A stretch of DNA of 64,000 nucleotides from assembly GCF_009758125.1 (NCBI RefSeq), contig NZ_WRXO01000001.1:744001-808000 (forward strand), written 5' to 3'. The notes under the pieces were generated by a model. The model was not told the DNA's origin, searched no databases, and saw only the letters and a list, made by a program, of their open reading frames with translations. Of the stretch, positions 26,718-34,288 are shown in pieces. A program made the translations under genes and the position numbers. Numbering within the stretch: the first letter of the stretch is position 1; every line of letters begins with the position of its first letter. Origin of the DNA: Chitinophaga oryziterrae (GTDB taxonomy: Bacteria > Bacteroidota > Bacteroidia > Chitinophagales > Chitinophagaceae).

Positions 26718-28100
26718 TTAAAACGGATCAGCATATTCACTGAACCTTACCAGTTTTTTATTCACAAATTCTTCGATGCCCAGGCTTGACAGTTCACGTC
26801 CGTAACCAGAATGTTTAGTACCTCCAAAAGGAAGGTCTGGTTGTGTCCAGGTGGGGTGATTGATAAATACCATCCCGGTATCAATTTGCGCAGCTACGTT
26901 TTTGCCCCTGTTTTTGTCAGAGGTAAATACAGAACCTCCTAAGCCAAAAGGTGAATCGTTAGCCAGTTTAATGGCTTCTTTTTCATCTTTAACCCTGTAG
27001 AAAGAAGCGACAGGCCCGAAGAGTTCCTCGTGGTAGGCCGCCATGCCGGGCTTAATATCAGTCAGGATAGTAGTTTCCATAAATGCACCCGGACGGTCGA
27101 TACGCTTTCCGCCCAATACGATTTTTGCCCCTGCATCAACGGAACGTTTAACCTGGTCTGCCAGCTCAACTGCCGCGCTTTCGCTGCTTAATGGGCCTAA
27201 CTCGGTGGTTTCATCCATGGGGTCACCAACCTTTAAACCAGTCAGTTTTGCTTTGAATTTGGTCAGGAATTCATCTGCAACCGCCTCAACAACAATAAAT
27301 CTTTTAGCGGCCACACAACATTGCCCGGTATTGTTCATCCGGCCAATAACTCCCCATTCCACAGCCTGATCTATGTTCGCATCTTCGAGCACAATAAAGG
27401 CATCACTTCCGCCAAGTTCCAATACTGATTTTTTCAGAGATTTTCCTGCAGCTTCGGCTAAACTTGCGCCCGCTTTTTCACTTCCGGTCAGAGATACACC
27501 TTTGATCCTGTCGTCAGTAACATATGCAGAAACACTGCTTCCTGAAAGGAAAAGATTCGTATACAATCCTTCAGGCGCTCCGGCTTCTTTAAACAACTCT
27601 TCTATAGCTGCTGCACACTGCGGAACATTAGACGCATGTTTTACCAGTATAACATTTCCCACCATAATATTGGGCGCGGCAAAACGAGCTACCTGGTAGA
27701 AAGGGAAATTCCAGGGCTCAACCCCTAGTAATACGCCTATGGGACTACTGGTTATATAAGCTTCCCCATATTCCGGTTCAAGTTTTTTATCTGCTAAAAA
27801 GGCCGCACCATTAGTGGCATAATAATCTATGATATCAGCGCTCAATGAGATCTCGCCCTTGCTTTGAGCAAATAATTTACCCATTTCCAGGGTTATTAAC
27901 TGCGCTAATTGAGTGGATTTTTTCCGCATGAGATCGGCAACGCAGTGGAGGATGGCAGCACGTTCTTCGTAGCTGGTATGTTTCCAGCTTCCGAACGTTT
28001 TTTCAGCAAGGGTAATGGCAGCATCAACTGCCTGTGGAGTCATCTCCTCAAATGTTTTAACAACCTGGTTGTTAAAAGGATTAACTGTTTGAATAGCCAT
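26718..28100 (-). CDS. NAD(P)-dependent aldehyde dehydrogenase, succinate-semialdehyde type
   Basis: This oxidises an aldehyde to its acid, with closest resemblance to the short succinate-semialdehyde dehydrogenase branch (about 460 residues). Visible features are the cofactor block GVLLGVEPWNFPFYQVAR, GVSLTGSEKAGASLA, the general-base Glu in VLELGGSDAFIV (about residue 228), the catalytic Cys in NNTGQCCVAAKRF (about residue 262) and EELFGPVASFYRV. The start is set at MAIQTVNPFNN (28100); 17 extra open codons upstream do not match the family. It stands alone on the minus strand, with no GABA aminotransferase nearby, so the physiological substrate is not fixed. Confidence 0.9.
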   Translation of the reverse strand: MAIQTVNPFNNQVVKTFEEMTPQAVDAAITLAEKTFGSWKHTSYEERAAILHCVADLMRKKSTQLAQLITLEMGKLFAQSKGEISLSADIIDYYATNGAAFLADKKLEPEYGEAYITSSPIGVLLGVEPWNFPFYQVARFAAPNIMVGNVILVKHASNVPQCAAAIEELFKEAGAPEGLYTNLFLSGSSVSAYVTDDRIKGVSLTGSEKAGASLAEAAGKSLKKSVLELGGSDAFIVLEDANIDQAVEWGVIGRMNNTGQCCVAAKRFIVVEAVADEFLTKFKAKLTGLKVGDPMDETTELGPLSSESAAVELADQVKRSVDAGAKIVLGGKRIDRPGAFMETTILTDIKPGMAAYHEELFGPVASFYRVKDEKEAIKLANDSPFGLGGSVFTSDKNRGKNVAAQIDTGMVFINHPTWTQPDLPFGGTKHSGYGRELSSLGIEEFVNKKLVRFSEYADPF

Positions 28101-28483
28101 GATTTTATTTTTATTTAGTTTATAATATCTGATAGGAAAGTATTGAACCAAAGCGTTATCCTTTTCCCGGAATACCGACAGCTTTACTTTTAGTGCTGCA
28201 GGTCAGTCGGGTTTAGCTTCAGTTTTTTAACCCACAATCATAAAGATGAGTTATTCAGGTTTTCCTTGCAATGTCCGCCGTCATAATGAAGAATGATCCT
28301 TATTAAATGTCGATCCTGCCGGAATTTTATAATCTGGATAAAATAAGCTGTTGGTTACAGGGAAATTTCGATGCAGGTTTGAGGTAGGTACAATTATCTG
28401 ATAAAATACATAGAGGCACTTTAAATTATTAGTCAGGTTTTATTAATAACTTTGCAAAGAATTTAATAAACCGCTGTAAAGGG
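28101..28483. other. Intergenic region of about 380 bp with divergent promoters
   Basis: No supported gene was seen between the aldehyde dehydrogenase (-) and the small Cys-containing protein (+). A 26-codon frame at about 28309 (MSILPEFYNLDK...) is too short to support. The right end holds a perfect -7 box (separate entry). Confidence 0.5.
28447..28454 (+). promoter_or_regulatory. -7 promoter box of the MbnP/MbnH operon
   Basis: TAACTTTG is a perfect TAnnTTTG match 29 bases before the first ATG at 28484. A TTTA at 28420-28423 is the best -33 candidate. Confidence 0.5.
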
Positions 28484-28861
28484 ATGCGCAAACAACTAAT
28501 AATGGCTTTTTTAATGCTGATCTGGCTTAGCCAGCTGTCAGGCCGTTATTTTGTTATGCTCGATTTTTACATTAATCAGGAGTTTATCGCTAAGAATCTT
28601 TGTATTAACCGGAATAACCCCGGTATGCATTGTAACGGTCATTGTCAGCTTAAAAGAAGATTAACAGAAGAAGAGAAGAAAGAGCAGGAAAGCCCCGAAC
28701 GTAGAACAGATAACAGAAGTGAAATATTTTATGCTGCCAGCTTTTATCAAAATTCAATCCTTCCTCTTTTTATTAATATTATCAGAAATTATCAATATCC
28801 TCACTGTATAGGAACTCCTATAGATCAGCCTTCTGCGGTATTTCACCCTCCAATGGCATAA
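28484..28861 (+). CDS. Small exported Cys-containing protein, likely metal-linked
   Basis: This 125-residue protein has an N-terminal hydrophobic segment (QLIMAFLMLIWLSQLSGRYF) and a conserved Cys cluster, LCINRNNPGMHCNGHCQLKR, with three Cys and two His, followed by a charged stretch (EEEKKEQESPERR). Proteins of this pattern are common in Bacteroidota, often beside metal-uptake or redox genes. Copper or other metal binding is suggested by the Cys/His cluster and by the MbnP/MbnH genes that follow, but is not shown. It is the first gene after the likely operon promoter. Confidence 0.72.
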   Translation: MRKQLIMAFLMLIWLSQLSGRYFVMLDFYINQEFIAKNLCINRNNPGMHCNGHCQLKRRLTEEEKKEQESPERRTDNRSEIFYAASFYQNSILPLFINIIRNYQYPHCIGTPIDQPSAVFHPPMA

Positions 28862-28960
28862 GTTTCATATCGTACCTTTTTTACAATGCATTTTTATGTA
28901 ATGATAGCTATGTGCTTTATCAACTGATATAGTACTGCTATGTATTTAATTGCTATAACA

Positions 28961-28980
28961 TGCCTGCATCATTGCAGGCA
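28961..28980 (+). promoter_or_regulatory. Perfect hairpin ahead of the first MbnP gene
   Basis: TGCCTGCA-TCAT-TGCAGGCA forms a perfect 8-bp stem, 38 bases before the ATG at 29018, with no T-run. It may act as an operator or mRNA stability element. Confidence 0.4.
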
Positions 28981-29017
28981 GATGAAATTTTATTGCCTGA
29001 TAAACAGATTTACTCAT

Positions 29018-29812
29018 ATGAAACATATTTTATTGCTTTCCACTGTTGCCGCCTTATTCCTGACTTCCTGCAGCAAAGATGATAATAATGCGATATCCAC
29101 TACTGAACTTGGAGGACAAACAACCTTAACATTTAATTCAACTGTAGGTACAGCAGATTTTTCGCTTAATAAAGACTTTACCATTAATGGCAGTACATAT
29201 AATTTCACCCAGTTGCGTTATTGGGTAAGTAACATATCATTGATCAATGATAAAGGGGGAGCTTATAAAGTGCCAAACTCTTATTTCCTGCTGGAAGAGA
29301 ATAACGCAATTGCGGTACAGGATGGTAGCTTTACTTACCCTGCTCACAAAAGAGAAGATGTAATTATTAATGAGATACCTGCTGGTACTTATAAAAGGAT
29401 CACCTTCTCAGTTGGTATAGACTCGATCTATAATAATAACCTGAGCCTGCAGGCAGGCGAACTCTCTCAGTTAAATGGTATGACCAACATCTCATGGATG
29501 TGGCATACAAGCTATATCTTCTCTTCACTGAAGGGTTCAATGAAAGTGGGTGTGGACTCTACAGCTATAACTGTTGAAACAGGGCTGAATAAGAATTACC
29601 GCACTTTAAGTATTGATTTCCCTGCTTCAGTAAATATTGGTGCTTCTGCAGCTACCGCTATTAAATTTAATGTAGATGTAGCTAAGGTCATTGATGGACT
29701 GGATCTGTCAACTACACCAGTTATCGGTGCGGCACAGGCTACTCAGATGACAATGGTTGCAGATAATTACAGTACAAAAGCAATTGTTGCATCATCCACC
29801 GCATCTAAATAA
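29018..29812 (+). CDS. MbnP-like copper-binding lipoprotein (copy 1)
   Basis: This is a periplasmic or outer-membrane lipoprotein of 264 residues in the MbnP family. The lipobox is FLTSC (Cys at residue 18). Diagnostic segments are TLTFNSTVGTADFSLNKD, FTQLRYWVSNISLIND and SWMWHTSYIFSSLKG, the last holding the W-x-W pair conserved in the family. In methanotrophs MbnP binds copper and its partner MbnH oxidises one of its Trp residues to kynurenine. Here the MbnH-type gene starts 2 bases after the stop. The start at 29018 gives a clean signal peptide; the frame is open 26 codons further upstream. Confidence 0.85.
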   Translation: MKHILLLSTVAALFLTSCSKDDNNAISTTELGGQTTLTFNSTVGTADFSLNKDFTINGSTYNFTQLRYWVSNISLINDKGGAYKVPNSYFLLEENNAIAVQDGSFTYPAHKREDVIINEIPAGTYKRITFSVGIDSIYNNNLSLQAGELSQLNGMTNISWMWHTSYIFSSLKGSMKVGVDSTAITVETGLNKNYRTLSIDFPASVNIGASAATAIKFNVDVAKVIDGLDLSTTPVIGAAQATQMTMVADNYSTKAIVASSTASK

Positions 29813-29814
29813 TT

Positions 29815-30861
29815 ATGGGCATTAACAGATATCTTTTGCTGTTATTAATGGGGTTATATGCTTGCCAGCATAAAGATCTTTCTCCGGAACCACAGGATTA
29901 TAGTCTGTCGGTTCCGGGGAATTTCCCTGTGCCAGCAGTAATGAAAGACAATCCACAGACGAAACAGGGTATCGCATTAGGTAAATTGTTATTCTATGAT
30001 AAAAGATTATCCGGTAATAATCAGCTTTCCTGTGCAAGCTGTCATGGTCAGTCATTGGCTTTTACAGACGGACTTGCATTGAGTACCCAAGGCGCATCTG
30101 GTAAAATGCTTCCCCGTACGGCTCCTGCACTGATCAATCTTGCATGGGCAAATAATGGGCTGTTCTGGGATGGCGGGGCTACTAACCTTGAATCACAGGC
30201 TTTCGGCCCGCTTACGAACGCAGATGAGATGAATCAGAACCTTGAAGAACTGGTGTCCGAATTAAACCAGGTACCTGAATATGTAAACCGCTTCAAAAGC
30301 ATGTTTAATGATACCATCAAGGCTGCTTACATTGTCAGGGCGCTGGCACAGTTCCAGCGTACAATGATATCCGGTAATTCAAGGTATGATAAATATGTAC
30401 GTAAGGAAACGGGTGGAGTATTCAGTGAGAAAGAATTGCAGGGGTTGGTGTTATTCAATACACGTTGCCGTAGTTGCCATACAGGAGAATTATTTACAGA
30501 TAATAACTATCATAATAACGGTATTGATAACGATTTCAGCAATGATGCCCTCCAGGGAATTTACCAGGGCCGCTTTCGTATCTCTTATAACGCAGCAGAC
30601 CTGGGTAAGTTCAAAACACCGACTTTAAGAAACATTGCTTTAACAGCACCATACATGCACGACGGAAGATTGCCAGATCTCAAAAGTGTGCTGGAACATT
30701 ACAGCAATGGCATTAAAGTATCTGCAACAACAGATACACTATTGCTGGGAAACACACAGTTAAGCGCAAATGAGCAAACCGCTATCATCGCCTTCCTGCA
30801 TACTTTAACAGACAGCACATTTATTCATAATAAGGATCTCAGCGAACCAGTGATCCCTTAA
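29815..30861 (+). CDS. MbnH/MauG-type di-heme cytochrome c peroxidase (copy 1)
   Basis: This is an exported di-heme enzyme of 348 residues. The lipobox LYAC puts the lipidated Cys at residue 17. Two heme-c sites are seen: CASCH (73-77) and CRSCH (218-222). Other family blocks are GIALGKLLFYDKRLS, FWDGGATNLESQA, QFQRTMISGNSRYD and FKTPTLRNIALTAPYMHDG. MbnH enzymes convert a Trp of MbnP to kynurenine, and bacterial cytochrome c peroxidases of similar layout remove H2O2. The tight spacing after the MbnP gene favours the first role. Confidence 0.88.
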   Translation: MGINRYLLLLLMGLYACQHKDLSPEPQDYSLSVPGNFPVPAVMKDNPQTKQGIALGKLLFYDKRLSGNNQLSCASCHGQSLAFTDGLALSTQGASGKMLPRTAPALINLAWANNGLFWDGGATNLESQAFGPLTNADEMNQNLEELVSELNQVPEYVNRFKSMFNDTIKAAYIVRALAQFQRTMISGNSRYDKYVRKETGGVFSEKELQGLVLFNTRCRSCHTGELFTDNNYHNNGIDNDFSNDALQGIYQGRFRISYNAADLGKFKTPTLRNIALTAPYMHDGRLPDLKSVLEHYSNGIKVSATTDTLLLGNTQLSANEQTAIIAFLHTLTDSTFIHNKDLSEPVIP

Positions 30862-30870
30862 CGGTAAAAC

Positions 30871-31677
30871 ATGAAAAATATAATAGCAATAATACTTATT
30901 ATCATTTGTTTTTCTTCCTGTAGCAAGGATGTTGTAACGCCTTCAGGAGATACCAGTATAAAATCAACTTTATCTATTCAGTTTGATAACATCGCGGGTG
31001 ATAAGAATGTACAACTAAATACAGGAAGCTATACCAATGTTGTTGGAGAAGTATTCAATATCTCCCTGCTACAGTATTTCATAAGTAATATAAAAGTAAA
31101 GAATGCAGCAGGAGTAGAGTATACTGTACCGCAGGATAGTAGTTACTTTCTTGTATCCGAGGCGGATGCAGCTTCTCAGTTCGTAAAAGTGCGCGTACCT
31201 GAAGGAGAATATAGTTCAGTTAGTTTTGTATTGGGGGTAGACAGTCTGCGCTGTACAATGGATATTAGCAAAAGGACGGGCGTACTGGACCCATCTGCCG
31301 GAATGGATGATGGGATGTACTGGGGCTGGAATAGTGGCTATATTTTCTTTAAAATGGAAGGTACGTCCAATGTTGCACCTGTTGATCCCAGTGGTCAGAA
31401 TAAGTTTCGTTATCATATTGGTGGATTTGGCGGATATAATGCGCCTACCCTTAATAACATAAAAACGATTACAGTAGATCTTACAGCTGGTGGCGTAGCA
31501 AAAGTACGTACCGGACGTGAATCTAATATACACCTGATGGTGGATATCCTGAAAATGTTCAATGGTAGTACTAATATAAGCATTGCGACCAACCCCACTG
31601 TCATGTTCAGCGATTTCAGTGTGAACATAGCTAATAACTATGTGAATATGTTCCATCATGATCATACAGAGAATTAA
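30871..31677 (+). CDS. MbnP-like copper-binding lipoprotein (copy 2)
   Basis: This is a second MbnP family lipoprotein of 268 residues, with lipobox FSSC (Cys at residue 15). It shares with copy 1 the pattern LSIQFDNIAGDKNVQLN, ISLLQYFISNIKVKN and the Trp motif GMYWGWNSGYIFFKMEG, which is closer to the usual family form than copy 1. The C-terminus ends with a His-rich tail (MFHHDHTEN) that could help metal binding. The gene starts 9 bases after the first MbnH-type gene and is followed 5 bases later by a second one. Overall divergence from copy 1 is high, so the duplication is old. Confidence 0.86.
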   Translation: MKNIIAIILIIICFSSCSKDVVTPSGDTSIKSTLSIQFDNIAGDKNVQLNTGSYTNVVGEVFNISLLQYFISNIKVKNAAGVEYTVPQDSSYFLVSEADAASQFVKVRVPEGEYSSVSFVLGVDSLRCTMDISKRTGVLDPSAGMDDGMYWGWNSGYIFFKMEGTSNVAPVDPSGQNKFRYHIGGFGGYNAPTLNNIKTITVDLTAGGVAKVRTGRESNIHLMVDILKMFNGSTNISIATNPTVMFSDFSVNIANNYVNMFHHDHTEN

Positions 31678-31682
31678 GTACT

Positions 31683-32720
31683 ATGAGCAAATTACAATGG
31701 CTGATATTATCAGGTTTTATCTTCTTGATCTTTGCCTGTAGCAAAAGTGAACAGATAGCAGGATTTATCGGTTTCCAGCAACCGGCAACATTTCCGGCTC
31801 CTGCATATAACCTGGCAAATAACCCTGTTACAAAAGAAGGGTTTGAACTTGGAAGAAAGTTGTTCTATGAATCGCGGCTTTCCCGTAATAACACTATCTC
31901 CTGTGGTTTTTGTCATTTACAGACCTCTGCCTTTACCCATCATGGACATGATGTTAGTCATGGTATAGATGACCGGCTGGGCAGTCGTAATTCTCCACCT
32001 ATCATGAACCTTGCATGGAATACCACTTTTATGTGGGATGGTGGTGTATTTGACATGGACTTGCAGCCCATAGCGCCTATTACCAACTTTGTGGAAATGG
32101 ATGAAACGATGGAGAACGTGCTGAATAAGTTACGTAATACACCGCCTTATCCTGCCATGTTCAAAAAGGCATTTGGCTCGGATGAAATCACTACTGCTCA
32201 TATGATGAAAGCATTATCGCAATTTATGTTGATGCTGGTCAGTGATCAGTCGAAGTACGATAGTGTCACCCGTAAACAAGGCGTCAGTTTTACAACAGAA
32301 GAGGAGCAGGGGTATGAGCTATATCAGCAAAAATGCAGCAGTTGCCATAAAGAGCCTTTATTTACGGATCACTCTTTTCGTAATAACGGTATCGGTGTAG
32401 GACCCAATAATGACAAAGGCCGTTATGCAATCACCCTTAATCCCGACGATAAGTACAAGTTTAAAGTACCTGGCCTGCGAAACCTTGCCTATACAGCTCC
32501 CTATATGCATGATGGGCGGTTTTACACACTGCAGGCCGTGCTTAATCATTACACATCAGAAGTACAGGATGGCGCAACGCTGGACCCTTTATTAAAACAA
32601 AACGGTCGGTTAGGAATAGCGCTAACTACAAATGAACAGCAAAAGCTGCTGGCTTTTCTGAACACCCTGAACGACAGGAATTTTATTACCGATAAAAGAT
32701 TCTCTGAAGAATCACAGTAG
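31683..32720 (+). CDS. MbnH/MauG-type di-heme cytochrome c peroxidase (copy 2)
   Basis: This is a second exported di-heme enzyme, 345 residues. The lipobox is IFAC (Cys at residue 19). Heme-c sites are CGFCH (74-78) and CSSCH (218-222), almost the same positions as in copy 1. Shared blocks include GFELGRKLFYESRLS, TFMWDGGVFDMDLQPIAPI and FKVPGLRNLAYTAPYMHDG. It follows the second MbnP gene by 5 bases, so the operon carries two complete substrate-enzyme pairs. The next gene starts 3 bases later. Confidence 0.88.
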   Translation: MSKLQWLILSGFIFLIFACSKSEQIAGFIGFQQPATFPAPAYNLANNPVTKEGFELGRKLFYESRLSRNNTISCGFCHLQTSAFTHHGHDVSHGIDDRLGSRNSPPIMNLAWNTTFMWDGGVFDMDLQPIAPITNFVEMDETMENVLNKLRNTPPYPAMFKKAFGSDEITTAHMMKALSQFMLMLVSDQSKYDSVTRKQGVSFTTEEEQGYELYQQKCSSCHKEPLFTDHSFRNNGIGVGPNNDKGRYAITLNPDDKYKFKVPGLRNLAYTAPYMHDGRFYTLQAVLNHYTSEVQDGATLDPLLKQNGRLGIALTTNEQQKLLAFLNTLNDRNFITDKRFSEESQ

Positions 32721-32729
32721 TATATGTAT

Positions 32730-33656
32730 ATGAAAAGGATAATGATATTATTGATATTTCTGCTAACAGGTCTCTATGAAGCACATGCCTGCGATATTTG
32801 TGGTTGTGGCGTAGGCAGTTATTACATAGGCATCTTACCGGATTTTAAAAAACGTTTCCTTGGACTGCGATACCAGTATAAAACATTAAGATCTCACCTG
32901 GGACCAGCAGGAACAACCTCTTACCTTACTACGGATGAGACTTACCAAACAACTGAATTATGGGGAGGTTGGAATATTGGCAAACACTTTCGGGTACTGG
33001 GCTTTGTACCCGTTAACTTTAACAGTCGGGAGAATCAGGGAGTTACCATGAGCAAATCAGGTATTGGTGATATCGCCATCATAGGATATTATCAGCTGCT
33101 GGATAAACAGCAAACCATACTTAACAGTAAGCTGCTGGTGCAATCTTTATGGATTGGCGGAGGTATTAAGGTGCCTACCGGTAAATACGAACCAACTGAG
33201 AGGCAGGAAAATGAGGATACTCCTAATAATTTTCAGTTGGGTACAGCCAGTACAGACTTTACGTTAAACGTTATGTATGATGTAAGGCTTATGGATTTTG
33301 GGGTTAACACCAATATGAGTTATAAAATCAATACTGCTAACAAATACGATTACCGTTATGGCAATAAGTTCTCTGCCAACATCCTGGCTTATTACAAGTT
33401 CAGGGTAGCAGAGAAAATGACTGTAGCACCTAATGCCGGAATTCTATATGAAACTGCTGTAAAAGACAAGGAAGATAAAAAGTATGCAGTAGATATCTCG
33501 GGAGGACATTCGCTGATGGCTACTACAGGTATTGAAGCAACTTTTGGTCCTATTTCTCTGGGAGGTAACTTTCAACCGGTTATTTCACAACAGTTGGCGG
33601 ATAAACGTATTAAAGCAGGTAACAGAGGAATGGTGCATCTTACCTACCTGTTTTAA
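32730..33656 (+). CDS. Outer-membrane barrel-like protein with N-terminal CDICGCG motif
   Basis: This exported protein of 308 residues has a signal peptide (MKRIMILLIFLLTGLYEAHA). Right after the signal come CDICGCGVGSYYIGILPDFK, with four Cys in a CxxCxC arrangement plus one, and alternating strands typical of a transporter-like outer-membrane barrel, ending in YLF. The Cys motif at the mature N-terminus suggests metal contact; the position after two MbnP/MbnH pairs suggests copper. An in-frame ATG two codons earlier (32724) is equally possible as the start. The role as an exporter or a sensor is unknown. Confidence 0.8.
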   Translation: MKRIMILLIFLLTGLYEAHACDICGCGVGSYYIGILPDFKKRFLGLRYQYKTLRSHLGPAGTTSYLTTDETYQTTELWGGWNIGKHFRVLGFVPVNFNSRENQGVTMSKSGIGDIAIIGYYQLLDKQQTILNSKLLVQSLWIGGGIKVPTGKYEPTERQENEDTPNNFQLGTASTDFTLNVMYDVRLMDFGVNTNMSYKINTANKYDYRYGNKFSANILAYYKFRVAEKMTVAPNAGILYETAVKDKEDKKYAVDISGGHSLMATTGIEATFGPISLGGNFQPVISQQLADKRIKAGNRGMVHLTYLF

Positions 33657-33720
33657 AAAACTGTATAGATATACTTTACTGTCACAAGATGGACGTTGTA
33701 AGATAAAGATGTGAAAATAT

Positions 33721-33830
33721 TAGCAGCAGCCTTTTAGCGAAGAAGATATCAGAAGTTTTGTAAAGCAATTCAATATTCTTCCGGCAATTGTATTTGGCCG
33801 ACTGCAAGAATATTTATGCTTGATTTTTCT
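33721..33830 (+). pseudogene. Fragment of an ImmA/IrrE- or HigA-type protein (C-terminal end)
   Basis: Directly after an in-frame stop, the plus strand reads QQPFSEEDIRSFVKQFNILP followed by AIVFGRLQ. This resembles the conserved end of ImmA/IrrE-family and HigA-linked proteins, normally of the form ...A..L.I.PGIVVGRLQ. No start or catalytic HExxH part is present, so only a decayed tail remains. Confidence 0.5.
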
Positions 33831-33866
33831 ACAACATTACTACGGAGAAATAAATGATAAAAATCA

Positions 33867-33897
33867 AGAGGGTGTCAAAAGTAATTTGACACCCTCT
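33867..33897 (-). terminator. Hairpin terminator, T-run on the minus strand
   Basis: Perfect 13-bp arms AGAGGGTGTCAAA / TTTGACACCCTCT around a 5-base loop. On the minus strand it is followed by TGATTTTTATC, so it would have ended the minus-strand gene whose remnant lies at 33990-34140. Confidence 0.75.
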
Positions 33898-33989
33898 ATC
33901 TATAGTATGCCGGGAAATTATGAATGGAAAGCAATGACACTCACCCCAGTGGAGACCACTTTTCTTCAGGGAATCAACCGGTTGCATGG

Positions 33990-34140
33990 TCAGTTCCCCC
34001 AGGGCCTTGGGTCCAGGTCAGCCGGATATCTGCCTCCCATACATACCAGGTGCTTCACTTTCATCTTCACGAGGTCAACACCTTTCAATTCGCTAAATTG
34101 ATCTGCTGGGGTGCCCGTTCTGGTCTTCGGCCCTGACAGT
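33990..34140 (-). pseudogene. Decayed nucleoside hydrolase-like gene fragment
   Basis: The minus strand encodes TPADQFSELKGVDLVKMKVK and then HLVCMGGRYPADLD, which strongly resembles the KKVK-x-x-V-x-MGGRFP region of inosine/uridine-preferring nucleoside hydrolases and related domains. The frame stops soon after (PRPWGN-stop). Continuations in other frames and the absence of the N-terminal DxD part show the gene is broken. The terminator at 33867-33897 has the right orientation for it. Confidence 0.5.
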
Positions 34141-34263
34141 ATATTGCTGCTGTTTTCCAGGCAGGATAGACAGGCCAGTCTTTTCAGGAAATGTATGTGA
34201 GCGTTTCAGGTCCGGATTATGCCGTTTGGGTCGGGATTTCAATCAGATAATCCATTCCCGTTG

Positions 34264-34271
34264 CATCTTTG
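34264..34271 (+). promoter_or_regulatory. -7-like box upstream of the RND adaptor gene
   Basis: CATCTTTG fits TAnnTTTG at five of six fixed positions and lies 17 bases before the ATG at 34289. The same sequence precedes dapA. Confidence 0.4.
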
Positions 34272-34288
34272 CGCCCTAATTACTCAAA

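Larger units (their letters stand above)
33657..34288. other. 632-bp region without intact genes, containing gene remnants
   Basis: This stretch between the copper-linked operon and the RND efflux genes holds two recognisable fragments on opposite strands and one hairpin terminator, each entered separately. Open frames on the plus strand at 33820-34136 are short, overlap one another and resemble nothing I know. The region appears to be a site of gene loss. Confidence 0.6.

Noticed and set aside
33820..34136. Plus-strand open frames of 70-93 codons
   Set aside because: They run across a hairpin terminator and over the minus-strand nucleoside hydrolase remnant; beyond the ImmA-like tail nothing resembles a protein family.
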